Positions 43,261 to 55,030 are shown, counted from the stretch's first letter. The stretch is 64,000 nucleotides of DNA from Craspedostauros australis (GCA_026770025.1 JAMXDE010000081.1:57133-121132); one strand, 5' to 3'. The notes: a model not told the origin generated them from the letters alone. A program made the numbers and translations.

Positions 43261-45831
43261 ATGAACGGCGACGTTTCCTCCAGCATCTCCTCTTACCTGC
43301 TGTCAAGACAGCTTCAGTTGCAGAGAGAGCATCAGCATCAGCTTCACACTCACATTCGATCGCAAGCCCAAGCGCAAGCAGGTGTCGGTGTTGGACCTCC
43401 TTCAGCTGCACCAGGTGGCGCCACAGCACCTGCAGAGACAAACGCGGACACGGCAGCGGCCAAAGTGGCGCCATCCTCCGGAGGCTCCGCGACAGCCCCA
43501 CCCGCAGCTCCAAGTGCAACGGCCACAGCAGCAGCAGCAGGTGGCAGGTCCCCAGCAATGGCACCGCTGCACTTCACACCCGGTCTTCTGCCAGGCACGC
43601 CGACCCTGGCCGCAGCGACGCCCGCAGCCGCAGAAGCTGGACGAATGCCTGGCGCGACCACCGCCAACAACGCCGCAAACGCAGGTGCAACTGCCAGCGC
43701 CGCAGCCTTCATCCATCAGCAGCACGCCCTGCATGCTCTGCTCTTGCAACAGCAGCACCGTCAACAGCAGCAACACCACCAGCAACAACAGCAGCAGCAG
43801 CAGCAGCTCTTTCTGCAGTACCAACGGCAGCAGCAGCAGCTCTCCCAACAGGCGCAATCGCAGCTGCAGACGCAGCCACAGCAATCCGCTCAGCAGAACC
43901 GTCTCCTCTCTCTGTTCGCCAACAAGAAGAACAACGGCGACTCCACCCTGGGACACCAGCTATCATCGTCGCCGGCGTCATCCACAGCGGCCAAGGACGC
44001 TGCTCTCAATGCCAACATGAACGCTGCCGCCTTCGCCAACATCCACGCACAAACGTGTGCGCAGATGCAAATGCAGATGCAGGCCAATCGCACGAACAGG
44101 CCCACATTCGCCAATGCCTTCTCCGCCGCTCCCGGCCTCCTGCCCTCGGCGCAGTCCGGCTTCTTTCCGACCGCCCGCCCCCTTCTCCTTCCGAAGCACG
44201 CCGTTCTCACGCACCAGATGCTGTCGACGCATGCCCCACCGCCAGACTCCAGCTCGCAGCCGTCTCTGGGTGACTCGCACGAGAGCGCCAAGGATGCCAG
44301 CCACAATATCAACACCGCCTCCGCCACTACAACCGCAACTGTACCAACACCCACCAACGCCAACGCCAACGCAACCGCTACAATCCCCGTCACCATCCCC
44401 TCCAGCAGCAGCAGTCGCAGTCGCAGCAACCACATCGCTATCGCTGCAGCACCAGCCAATCACACTAACAATGCCTACGGTTACATGGCGGACGTGAGCC
44501 GAAGCGCCGCCATGAACACGAAGGCGGCCAAAGATAAGCCGAAGCCGCCGCCGCCGGTCTCACCAGAGAGTGTGCTGCAGAAGATGCAGAACGAGCAGCT
44601 CAGCAATGGAAAGGGACGCTTCGGGGAGTCCCACACTGCCAAGTGGCAGATCAAGTACCGTCAGCTCATGGACTTCGTCCAGAAGAACGGCCACGCGCTC
44701 GTACCATTGGAGTACCCTCCCAACCCGGCCCTCGCACATTGGGTCAAGCGCCAACGCTGCCAGTACAAGGTCAAGCAGCAGGGCAAGCACTCAACCCTCA
44801 CGCGCGACCGAGAGATACTCCTCAACGCGGTCGGCTTCGTCTGGGACTCGCATCAGGCATCCTGGTCCGAGCGCATCCAGCAGCTCAAGGACTTCAAGAA
44901 GGAGTACGGCCACGCCAACGTCCCCTCCTCATTCCCCGCCAACCAACCCCTCGCCATCTGGGTCAAATGCCAACGACGCCAGTACAAGCTCTTCCAGCAG
45001 GGGAAACCGCCCAAAAAGTCATTCAAGGCCCGCCAGGACAACGGCAAGACCATCCAGCCATGCAACATCACCACGGATCGCATCCAGCAGCTCGAACAGC
45101 TCGGATTCTGCTGGGAGCCGCGCAAGACCAAGAACGGCAGGAAGATTTACTCCAAGATCGCCAAGCCAAAGATGCCCGTCAATGCCGCCGTCAAGCTCAC
45201 GGCCAAGGCCAAGAATAGGGAGAAGCTCAAGGCCAAGCCACTTCCGGCCAAGCCAGTCACGGCAAGGGCAACCAAGTCGTCTAACGTTACCAAGACGAAA
45301 GTCACCAAGTCTGCACCAACCTCAGTGCCCGTCAAGGCCAAAACAGCCAAGTCTGCGACAAAACCAGCGGCCATCAAGGCCAAGACAGCCAAGTCTTCTG
45401 TGGCCATCAAGGCGAAGCTGTCTAGAACTGCAGCAACGTCAGTGGTCGTCAAGACAGGGGCACGTAAACCTCCTGTGGCCATCAAGGCGAAAACAACCAA
45501 GTCTGCAGCACCAGCTCCACCTGCTTCAGCGAAGCACCAGCCACCGACAAAGAAGGCAAAGCCCACGCCTTCACCAAAACCGCGAGCTATCCCCTCGGCA
45601 GCTAACAAACCTACTACGACCTCCACCACGAAACAATCACAGAACTCTTCAAAGCAAGCGCAAGCACAAACTCAACTACAAACACAGACGCCAATTCACC
45701 AACCACCGGCACAGACCACCAAGCAGCCAATTAAGGCCGTCTCGCCGACGGAGGAGCTACCCCAACTCGAAGCCAAACGAGTCCGGGTCATCAAGCGGCC
45801 CAAGAAGCGATCCATCGCAGCCACCAGATGA
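43261..45831 (+). CDS. HA-domain protein with Gln/Ala-rich N-terminus and basic Lys/Ala tail, 856 aa
   Basis: This is a single-exon gene. Residues 1-455 are low-complexity: His/Gln-rich start, Ala/Pro/Thr-rich part, long poly-Gln (about 160-215), then Asn/Thr/Ser-rich. Two HA domains follow: WQIKYRQLMDFVQKNGHALV ... LAHWVKRQRCQYKV (about 462-515) and WSERIQQLKDFKKEYGHANV ... LAIWVKCQRRQYKLF (about 537-582), plus a partial helix after an insertion (DRIQQLEQLGFCWEPRK). Residues 640-790 are a basic tail of repeated KAKTAKS/AIKAK units, resembling a histone H1 C-terminus and likely to bind DNA. The end is KRPKKRSIAATR. Nuclear location is inferred. Confidence 0.8.
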   Translation: MNGDVSSSISSYLLSRQLQLQREHQHQLHTHIRSQAQAQAGVGVGPPSAAPGGATAPAETNADTAAAKVAPSSGGSATAPPAAPSATATAAAAGGRSPAMAPLHFTPGLLPGTPTLAAATPAAAEAGRMPGATTANNAANAGATASAAAFIHQQHALHALLLQQQHRQQQQHHQQQQQQQQQLFLQYQRQQQQLSQQAQSQLQTQPQQSAQQNRLLSLFANKKNNGDSTLGHQLSSSPASSTAAKDAALNANMNAAAFANIHAQTCAQMQMQMQANRTNRPTFANAFSAAPGLLPSAQSGFFPTARPLLLPKHAVLTHQMLSTHAPPPDSSSQPSLGDSHESAKDASHNINTASATTTATVPTPTNANANATATIPVTIPSSSSSRSRSNHIAIAAAPANHTNNAYGYMADVSRSAAMNTKAAKDKPKPPPPVSPESVLQKMQNEQLSNGKGRFGESHTAKWQIKYRQLMDFVQKNGHALVPLEYPPNPALAHWVKRQRCQYKVKQQGKHSTLTRDREILLNAVGFVWDSHQASWSERIQQLKDFKKEYGHANVPSSFPANQPLAIWVKCQRRQYKLFQQGKPPKKSFKARQDNGKTIQPCNITTDRIQQLEQLGFCWEPRKTKNGRKIYSKIAKPKMPVNAAVKLTAKAKNREKLKAKPLPAKPVTARATKSSNVTKTKVTKSAPTSVPVKAKTAKSATKPAAIKAKTAKSSVAIKAKLSRTAATSVVVKTGARKPPVAIKAKTTKSAAPAPPASAKHQPPTKKAKPTPSPKPRAIPSAANKPTTTSTTKQSQNSSKQAQAQTQLQTQTPIHQPPAQTTKQPIKAVSPTEELPQLEAKRVRVIKRPKKRSIAATR

Positions 45832-46962
45832 CGATGCTTTGGAATAAAATGCACAAGTTATTGCTCCAAAACAAATCATATACGCGCGCACGCACCACTG
45901 GTCGATCACTAATTTCTCAATTTTGAAACAACTATTGTTCTGATTGTACCATGACATACGCTCAGCAGCCTTCTTCGCCGGTGGCTTCCAGTCCATGCGA
46001 AATGGTGGTGAGAGACTTCCCGTCCCTCCATTGCCTTGAATCCTTCTGCGGAACTTCTGCAAATGCGACCGGGCGCCGTCCATCGTCATGCTTCTCTTTT
46101 TGTCACGTTCCGGCCTTCGTACGTTCTCGTCGCGAAGTGTTGTGGTCATCTGCGTCTGGAACGGAACAGCCGTGGACGGCGATGGCAGCATGGACCGAGT
46201 GCCATGGCTACTACTACTATGCTACCCTTCACCTGGCACGGTCCTGTGTCGGCACACCCGCGCCCCTGTGTCCTTGTGCTTTGGGAATGTGCGTATCAAC
46301 TCCGGAGCTTCGACCAACGTCATTTTATCACATTGTCACCTCACAGTTGTCGAACCTTCGGATGTTCGCAAGAGGGGACAACGCCCAGTGCAAGTTCGCT
46401 GGACCACCCCCGGCGGAATGCACCAACACGATCTTCCTGGGCACACGCATTGGTGCGTATGGCACCATCGCAGATGCGTCATTCGAGTGATCGGCACCGA
46501 CGATCGGATCCGACGAGAACTGCTGAACTCACCGCTTATCCTGCGATCACCAAGACGACGGGACAACGTCAGAACTACGTACCTGGACGCTGCCACCCAA
46601 GGCAAGCGAAGATACCTTTTCGCCGTCCGAAAGAGCCACGAGCGACTCGAGATTGCTTCGCTCACACAACGTGAACCCTTGGGCATTCTCACACCCTCTG
46701 GACAACCGAATGCATCCACCTCTGGGGAGACCAAGGCAGAAAAATGCATCCCGGGGTAGGGCTGGAGATGAGGTGACAGACCAACATGGCGACATCCACT
46801 GGGCAAGGCAAGCAGCGGCAACAAAGAAGGCATTGCGAGAGAACCACAGGCACGGCGCACGTCGGTCATTGCCTGTGATCTGTGTTGCTTCGCAAACTTG
46901 CAGAGGACTTGTACCATACACACTCGTACTTGTGTCATCATCTCATAATCTGTATTCTTCAT

Positions 46963-46987
46963 CAATCCATCCATCCATCCATCCATC
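46963..46987. repeat. ATCC microsatellite
   Basis: About six tandem ATCC units. Confidence 0.85.
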
Positions 46988-48264
46988 ATTCAGCCACGCA
47001 GCCAGCCCGATCAACCCAACAAAGGGAGCACATTGCAACCTTGCCATACATACTCGTACGCCCAAGAGCTACGGCACTGCGATCGCGAAATCAGCACAAC
47101 ACTGCGGCGTTGGCCACAACTGCACACGTCCAGACTATCAACACAGCACAACACAGCACAGCACAACTCATCTCGTGTTGTGGGAGTTTGGCACGAACTA
47201 CTCGGACCAATACTTGTTGAATCCAATCGCTCTGTTCGACTCGCAGAAAGCACACAATGACGCGATCGGAACCATTTCTCCGCACGATGCGCTACAACGG
47301 CGTCACAACGACGAACCTGATCGGTGGCTGCTCCACCGGGGCAGCAAATTTGGTTGTCATTCCGCCGCTCGACAAGGCGGGGCTGCTGAGGCTTCTGGAC
47401 AATGCCCTCGAAATCCTGGGCGAAGATCGTGCTTGTACCCAATCTGACGGTGCTCCCGCCGAGCGCAATGAAGGCTGCGAGTTGGTACTGGCGTGCGAAA
47501 GAGAAAGGTCTGATGAGGAAATCGTCTCCCATGATCACGTTCACGGCAGCGGCAACAACAGCCGCCGTGCAGCACCAAGCCCCACAAACGAGTCGCAAGA
47601 GATTCTCGATACCAGTTTCTCATCGTTCGATGTTGATGCGGGTGAACAAACAGAGGCTGCAGGACTTGAGTGATGCGCTGTGAAATACCCTTACGACGGA
47701 ATCCATGATGATAGTCACGCTTCGATAGAGCGCGACGAATATGATATCATAAAATAATATATAGTGTTAGAGTAGATGGTATTGCCAGGTGCCGCAGTCC
47801 GCACAGAACGACTTGACGCCTTCGAGTGTTGGCTGTGAAGATTCGTGCACATGGCATGCGCAAAACAGCATCAACGCGAAGGAATGTGGATGGGTGAATA
47901 TAGCAAGCAGGTAAATACTCGTACGGAAGAAGACCATGTACATGTCCATGGTGAGTTTGCGGAAGAGTGGAGTGGAGTGCTCTCATGCAATGGTGCACAC
48001 TATTGTAGAGAGTTGAGTCCTCACGACGAGTGGCATTCATCTCTCTACGAAGAAGCACGCAGCTTATGGATGTTCATTGACTGCTTCGAGGAGTTGTATG
48101 GTACATTTGTGGGCCTCGGAATGCGGAACGCTTGGCGCAACAGATTGATCTTCGCTTCTTCGGGACAGCGCCACCATGGGACTGCTCTGGGGGACTTGGA
48201 CTGAGATGGGCTTGGTCACTGTTACAGCGCAGTAACATCGCTCTTGCTCGACCCGAGAGCGCTC

Positions 48265-48618
48265 TCACATGTGGGAATGGTGCGTGCGGTACCACAAGTA
48301 TGTCAGGATCTCGTCCTCGTTGCGAATCTTCGCAATCCTGGCCGGAATCCACACGTGGTCGTCCGCACGGGTGCACATCGAAGGCAACAGCGACGGTTGG
48401 ACGACACAACGAAAGGGAACTCGACCACGAAACTGCACCAGCACTCTCTCTCCCTTTGGTACGGCTAGCGCATGTCGATACAACAACCAAAGGCTCGATG
48501 GCAACTCCAAAATCGCAACATTGTCCGCAACGTCGGTCGCGACATCGCCACCACCCACGAGGTTGAATGTCCACATGTCTGGCCCAATCGATAGGTCGTC
48601 GGATATCGCTGACGGCAA
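48265..48618 (-). CDS. Doubtful 117-aa open reading frame
   Basis: The frame encodes a peptide of balanced composition (DVADNVAILELPSSLWLLY, GERVLVQFRGRVPFRCVV, DDHVWIPARIAKIRNEDE). It reads more like a protein than its neighbours do. No family is recognised, there is no signal peptide, and other frames over the same bases are also open. It may be an exon or a relic. Confidence 0.25.
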   Translation of the reverse strand: MPSAISDDLSIGPDMWTFNLVGGGDVATDVADNVAILELPSSLWLLYRHALAVPKGERVLVQFRGRVPFRCVVQPSLLPSMCTRADDHVWIPARIAKIRNEDEILTYLWYRTHHSHM

Positions 48619-50329
48619 TGGCTTCCAACGGTTCTTGTCCAGATGTCACAGGATTTCTTTACTGTTCCTAAGTTTTCTCCTTCGGTGGACGCAAGGGTGA
48701 CATCACTGAGATACTGGTCGGCTGTTTGTTTGATGGGCCTTTGTTGGTCCAAAATACTTGCGTGCGCATGTGCGGACAACATACGAACACGACCGAATCA
48801 CGCATCGCGTGAACAAGGGAACTCAGCCTTGGTGGTATGGGTATCGCTTGGCTCAGGGGGGAAGGGAAAACGGCGTTTTTTGCGAATTGCGACTCAGAAA
48901 GAATAGAAAGTGGGTCCATTGTTGCTATTTTCCAGATTTTCCTGCTGTTCGTTGGAATCAGCCATTTCACAGGGTCTGCTGCTGCTTTCCTCGTATTTTT
49001 GTGACTTGCTTTGGGTTTGGGAGAACAAGCCCATCCCCCATTGCAACTTCGTCCATAATTTGCATCCACACCTTACCACCACCCTGTAACAACTAATAGT
49101 GGTCCAGCCCACCATACAAACAATGCAAGCTGCTTCTCTCTTCCTCCCCGTGCATGCTGTGTACAGATAGTTTCTGTTATTGTTGTACCATATAGACTGT
49201 ATTCCAAAACTATGTGCCACCGGTGCTTTCGTACCGCCATGTTCATTCCACATGAACCATTCAGTGGGAATGGATATTGTTGGCAGGTCTTGCCTTGCCG
49301 TGTGGTTGCATGCCATTGCATATGCCTGTACATACATTACATACATGCGGGAGACACACGTGGCAGTGCCAGCTGCCATTGCAGTGACTCGTGTGAGGCA
49401 TGCCGGGCGTGTGGTCACGCTGGAGGATGTTGGATGCAGATGGTGAACGGTGCAGCCATGCTCCATGCTCTGGACCAACTGTGGCCTCCATATATGGCTT
49501 GCCATGTGTCATGGCAAGAAGCTGGCCTGCTAGAGTCGTCCTGGCTCCTGCTAGGTGCAGAGCCAGCTTACACACGGTGGGTAAGCATAGATCTTCGAGG
49601 CAGCTCTGCAAAGGCTTGGCAATAGGTGTCCATGCACTGCAACATGATGCTGCACTGGCCTTCTTCGAGGAGGAGGTGATTTAGGCCTGACCATTGTTGT
49701 AATGTCACGTGTCACAGCTCGCGAGTCACTTTGGTTTGCCAGTGGAAGGGTTTGCGGCGCTCTGATGACCTGGCAGGGTTTCGACCATGCTTTCTCCACA
49801 GTCGAACCGTGCAGTCCATATCAGGCCGTCTCAGCCTGCTCCTTGCCAAGCTTCCTTGATGATGTCGATTGACATGTAGTTGCTTCCTTCTGATGGAGTG
49901 CTGCCTTGCTTCAGGATGCTGAGACCTGTAACAACGAGCTCAGCCCCCATCTCCATGGACCTTGATGGTTGCATGATGTGCCGGATTTGTTGGATGCAGG
50001 AGTCCAAAACTACCAGGCTATATGCATAGTTGTTGTTCTTATGTTGTACAAGCAGCTTCTTCTTGTTCCCCCATGTGTTTGTCAACAACACAATCATGAT
50101 TGCATACAAACTGCTTCGTGCCTCTGTTTCTTCTCCTTGTCCTTGTCCTTACCTTTGGAGACAAGGATCGCTCCTTCAGTCCACCTTGGTTTGGCCTGGG
50201 ATACTTGTCTGTTGGTGCAGCCAACTGCATCAACTTTCCAGCAGTTCCGGTGACGAATAGATTGAAAAGTGATGGTTGTTGTTGCTATTTAAAGTTTGTT
50301 GTTTTGTTGCATGTGAGTATTGCTTATTC

Positions 50330-51369
50330 TTACGGTTCCACCAGGGAATCCAACCAATCGTCCATCTCTCTGATGACCCCCATCGTTTCGGTGAGGTTAA
50401 ACAGCGGATTTGTATGTTTCAGTTCCAATTGCGTGATTGCGGCAACCGAGTACATTGCATACTGGTGCTTCTCCAGTAAGTGCCGCCATTTTTGCTTCAG
50501 GCACTTCCAGTTCTTGAACCTTTTGTGTACGGTTTCATGGCGTGCACGAATCACACCATTGCGTCGAGTGCGATCCAAGCAGCAGCTTCGCTCACCTCTG
50601 TACCCACGGTCTGCAATGACCTGTTCGAAAGGATCCAACTCATGTAGGAGCTTCTCTCGATAAATTTTGATGTCCGGCCACTCCCCACAAGGATATGGTC
50701 CATCCACCCACACAAGGTGCCCTTTTGCAATGGAAACGCAAGTTTCGTATCGGAGCCCTGCAGCTTGAAATTTGTGGGAATACCAGCCTGGATCATACAA
50801 AACAAGCTCCATGATGGGGAAGTCAGTGCCATCTACAGATGCCATTGTTGTAGTTCCTGGTGCACATCCCATTTTCCGATCTTCAAAACATATCTGGGAT
50901 AGGATGAACACATGTGAACATTGGAAGATAAAGAGAATGTGAGACGTAAGGCATGCTGCTCATCAATTGCATTGTGTATGTTGCAGTCTGGATGTTGATG
51001 TTCCAAAGTTGTGCCACTTACAAGTTCACGGCTGAGGAGACCCAACGCACGAAGAATAATCCAGGTCCACTTCTGTATAGTTTTCACATCCTTTCCCATT
51101 TGCCCTGCCAGCACGCCCCATGTTGAATATTGTTTGAGAAACATGAGAGCGCACAGCAGGTGCTCCATTGTTGCATTCCACGGCAGTAAGTCCTCCTCAT
51201 TCAGTCTGTCCCACGCCATGGCTGCCACTTTGGTGTGGGTTCCGAAGTTGCTTCGGAAACATGTTTGCACGCCGTACGATGGTGGAGTCTGGAGTCTAGG
51301 CTCAAACGCTTGTCCCAGAAGCTCCATTCCCTTGCATGCAATGGCTGTCTCTGTTGTCTCTGATGCCAT
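50330..51369 (-). CDS. DDE superfamily transposase, PIF/Harbinger-like, about 303 aa
   Basis: Exon 1 is 51369-51022 and exon 2 is 50893-50330. The phase-0 intron 51021-50894 (128 bases) has GTAAGT and TCCCAG borders and joins GLLSREL to ICFEDRK, the same place as in copy 1. The region before the core reads LLPWNATMEHLLCALMFLKQ and TIQKWTWIILRAL, parallel to copy 1. The catalytic triad is kept: Asp in SVDGTDFP, Asp in VIADRGYRGE, Glu in RARHETVHKRFK. Between them, WYSHKFQAAGLRYETCVSIA and VWVDGPYPCGEWPDIKIYR match copy 1 closely. No frameshift or stop is seen, so it may be functional. Confidence 0.87.
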
Positions 51370-51639
51370 TCTGATGTGCCTTGATGTACCAACAGGATGG
51401 AGGACAAAATTGTGACATCAAGCAGTGAACTATGAAATTCAGCAACAGAGAGAGGAAAACATGCAGGGCAAGTGCTGCTATTGTTGATTTGTTCTGAACA
51501 CACAAGAACATGCAAAATTTAGCATGTTGTGCGGCTTGTTGGCATTCGCCATTTGTGTTGGTTCGGACTGGCAAAAAACGCAGTGCATTCATGGACACAG
51601 AGGAGGGTTGGATGTGCTGTGTTTGATTCTGCCCGCGCA

Positions 51640-53165
51640 ATTCTGTACGTGGGCCTCATGTCTGTGCAGTATTGTCCCAACAAACCGGGTATGGAGTCAT
51701 GGCGCACAGGGCCAACCATACAAAGTAGTAACATGTGCAACATGAACAAGTACGGACAGATAGGCTAAATCACAACAAACAAAAAGACCCAGCACACACA
51801 GAAACAGACAAAGAGAAGGAGGGACGTGGCGGATGGTGCGCGATCGACGTTGTATGTGGGATGATTTGTTGTTCCGCACGTCGTTTCTGGCATGTCTCTG
51901 TGCAGTGTTGGTGAAACAAACCCGCCATGGCGTCATGGCACACAGGGTCGATCGTGCGAACTTGCCACATGTGCAACGTCGGCAAGAACAGACAGATTCA
52001 ATCGAAACGAACAAAAAAGACCGGCGCACGCATACACACAGACGAAGAGCAGGAGGATCGTGTCGGATGATGTGTGGGTGATGTTGTATGTGGGATAATT
52101 TGTTGTTCCACACGTCGTTTCTGGCATGTCTCTGTGCAGTATTGCTGAAACAAACCGGGTGTGGACTCATGGCACACAGAGGGTCGATCGTGCAAACTTG
52201 TCACATGTGCAACGTCGGCAAGAACAGACCGGTTCAATCGAGACGAACAAAAATTACCGGCACACACAGAAACAGACCAAGAGCAGGAGGACCGTGTCGG
52301 ATGGTGCATGAGTGATGTTGTACGTGGGATAATTTGTTGTTCCGCACGTCGTTTCTGGCATGTCTCTGTGCAGTGTTCCTGAAACAAACCGGGTATGGCG
52401 TCATGGCACACAGAGGGTCAATCGTGCAAACTTGTCACATGCACAACGTCAGTAAGAAGAGATAGGCTAAATCGAAACGAACGAAAAAGACCAGCACACA
52501 CAGAAACAGACAAAGAGAAGGAGGACCATGTCGGATGGTGCGCAAGTGATGTTGTATGCACAATGATGTGTTCTTCATGTCGTGTCTAGTACGGTTGCAA
52601 CAAACAGGGTATGTAGTAATCGAGCACAGGGTCGATCGTGCAAACTTGTCACATGCACAAAGTCGGTAAGAACAGACAGGTTCAACCGAAACGAACGAAA
52701 AAGACCAGCACACACAGAAACGGACAAAGATCAGAAAGATCATGTTGGATGGTGCGCGAGTGATGTTGTACGTAGGATGATGCGTTCTTCATGTCGTGTC
52801 TAGTACGGTTGCAACAAACAGGGTGTGGACTCATGGCACACAGAGGGTCGATCGTGCAAACTTGTCACATGTGCAACGTCGGCAAGAACAGACCGGTTCA
52901 ATCGAGACGAACAAAAATTACCGGCACACACAGAAACAGACCAAGAGCAGGAGGATCATGTCGGATGGTGCGCGAGTGATGTTGTACGTGGGATGATGTG
53001 TTCTTCATGTCGTGTCTAGTACGGTTGCAACAAACAGGGTATGGCGTCATGGCGCGCAGGGTTGATCGTGCGAACTTGTCACATGCACAATGTCAGTAAG
53101 AACAGACAGGTTAAATCCAAACGAAGGAACAAGACCGGTGCACGCATACACACAGATGAAGACCG
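51640..53165. repeat. Satellite array, about seven units of 213-235 bp
   Basis: The landmark CATGGCRCACAG and its variants recur at 51699, 51934, 52168, 52402, about 52619, 52832 and 53048, giving spacings of 235, 234, 234, 217, 213 and 216. The third and sixth units are identical over about 135 bases, which points to exchange within the array. Longer units carry TTTCTGGCATGTCTCTGTGC; shorter ones carry TTCATGTCGTGTCTAGTACG instead. Small open frames here repeat with the array and are not genes. Confidence 0.9.
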
Positions 53166-53734
53166 GAAGCGCTTTGTCACATTTATTCGTCCTGTGCGAA
53201 ATTCGTCTGTTACTGTTTCCCTCGGACATTCGCACCGTTTTTTCCATCTCGCCGTTGAATCGTGGAACATGTTCTCATTTGTGCCATTTTTTCTGCGTTG
53301 GCCGGACCGAAACAGTGTTTCGACTGCGTCGCCTTTGGCGCATTCGCCCAACATGTTGGTCTGTTTGTACATACACTGCAGTTTTGAACGGATTGCTCCC
53401 TGCGTCCGGATGTGCCAGGAATGATGTTTTGGTTGTGGCAGTTCTGAACAGGCAGTTTCAGAATGAACGGTTCGAGCAACACCATTGGGGCATTTCTTAG
53501 CCCCTTTCTGCGCCAATTGACGTAATTTTGAGACTATTTTATGCCTTGGTGTCGATTTCGACCAAGAACAGCATTACTTAGACCCATTCTTGTCAATTAT
53601 TGTGCAGCGAGTGACACTATTGGGGCTATCAAAGTCTTTCAAAGTGCCATTTGGGACCAACATGTCGCGTTTTGGGTTCGCTGCGACGCTATTTAGTGTG
53701 GTTGTACACTGCGACGTGGTTCCGAGCCCATTCC

Positions 53735-53975
53735 TACTAGGTCGTATTCAACCGAACCAACGGACTGTCCGATCCTGCTCGGTCTTTTTGCGACTTTCCA
53801 AGTCACACGCGAATACTTCCGCGGAATGCGAAACTTCAATGTATTCGGTTTCGTCTCACCATGTGGTATTCGACCGCGCCAACGGACTGTCCGGCCCTGC
53901 TCGGTCTTTTCGCAGCATTCGAAATCATCCACGACCACTGATGCGGAATGCGTCGCTGCGATGGAACTGCGCCGG
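53735..53975. repeat. Diverged 122-bp direct duplication
   Basis: The block with CCAACGGACTGTCC, CTGCTCGGTCTTTT and GCGGAATGCG occurs twice, starting at 53757 and 53879 for the first landmark. Confidence 0.75.
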
Positions 53976-54199
53976 TTCTGCACGTACGCATGGCCACGAA
54001 GGAAGGAATTTGCATCGCAATGGAGCGCACGACCGTGCTGGTTTGTTTCAGCGCACTGGAAGAACAGAGGCAACTAAACACCCACAGAGCAGCGTCACCA
54101 AACAAGGCTTGCAGTGGTATTGCCTCTCAACATGTCAAAACAACCCACTCGAACAAATCATTGATGCCATAAAAAACACAACACTCACCCACACAATCC

Positions 54200-55030
54200 A
54201 ACATCAACACATTCGAACATCAGCACATCCTTGCACTCGCACATCAAGACACTCTCACATTTGGACATCAGCACATCCTTGCACTTGCACACCAAGACAC
54301 TCTCACATCAGCACATCAGCACATCAGCACATCCTCGAACTCGCACAAAAACAGACTCTCACATTTGGACATCAGCACGTCCTCACACTGGCACATCAAG
54401 ACACTCTCACATTCGGACATCACCATATCAGGACATCCTTGCACCCAAAGGCGCACCCGCACTCGCACCCGCACATCAAGACGCTCTCACATTTGGACAT
54501 CAGCACATTTGCACATCAACGGACTCTCACATTTGGACATCAGCACTTCCTCGCACTCACACATCAAGACACTCCCATATCAGCACATTTGCACATCAGC
54601 ACATCAGCACATCCTTGCACTCGTGCAAAAACAGACTCTCACATTCGAACATCAGCACATCCTTGCACTCGCACATCAAGACACTCTCACATTCGAATAT
54701 CAGCACATCAGCACATCCTTGCACTCGCACAAAAACAGACTCTCACATTTGGACATCAGCACATCCTCGCACTCGCACATCAAGACACTCTCACATTTGG
54801 ACATCACCACATCAGCACATCCTTGCACATTTGCACATTCCCACATCAACGGACTCTCACACTCAGGCATCACCACATCACCACATCCTTGCACTTGCAC
54901 ATCAAGACACTCTCACATTTGTACATCAGCACATTTGTACATCAACGGACTCTCACATTTGGACATCAGCACATCCTTGCACTCGCACATCAAGACACTT
55001 GCACATCAGCACATTTGCACACACCCAACA
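54200..55030. repeat. 48-bp minisatellite built from CACATC-like hexamers
   Basis: Units such as CACATCAAGACACTCTCACA, then TTTGGACATCAGCACATCC, repeat about every 48 bases (for example 54246 and 54294), with partial and variant units. Because 48 is a multiple of three, the plus frames stay open over the array. One of these frames runs on in phase into exon 1 of the accessory gene. Confidence 0.88.

Larger units (their letters stand above)
45832..50329. other. 4.5-kb region without a supported gene
   Basis: Contains an (ATCC)n run at 46963-46987 and CACAGCACAA repeats near 47145-47165. Frames on both strands (45951-46490, 46088-46759, 47011-47598 minus, 47257-47673) are open for 140-220 codons but have no domain. 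A minus-strand frame at 48265-48618 is listed separately. From about 49100 the base composition shifts to TGC/TTG-rich sequence, which may mark the left end of mobile element copy 2. Confidence 0.4.

Noticed and set aside
43382-44020. 212-codon plus-strand frame, Gln/Ser-rich
   Set aside because: A shifted frame of the CAG-rich part of the HA gene.
45951-46759. Overlapping plus-strand frames that looked like a frameshifted gene
   Set aside because: Pieces such as NTIFLGTRIGAYGTIAD read like protein, but no family or consistent exon structure could be built.
53460-53490. GGTTCGAG resembling a tRNA T-loop
   Set aside because: No matching acceptor stem or anticodon arm could be placed around it.
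54200-55030. CRISPR-like regular repeat
   Set aside because: Units are directly adjacent with no unique spacers; it is a minisatellite in a eukaryotic genome.
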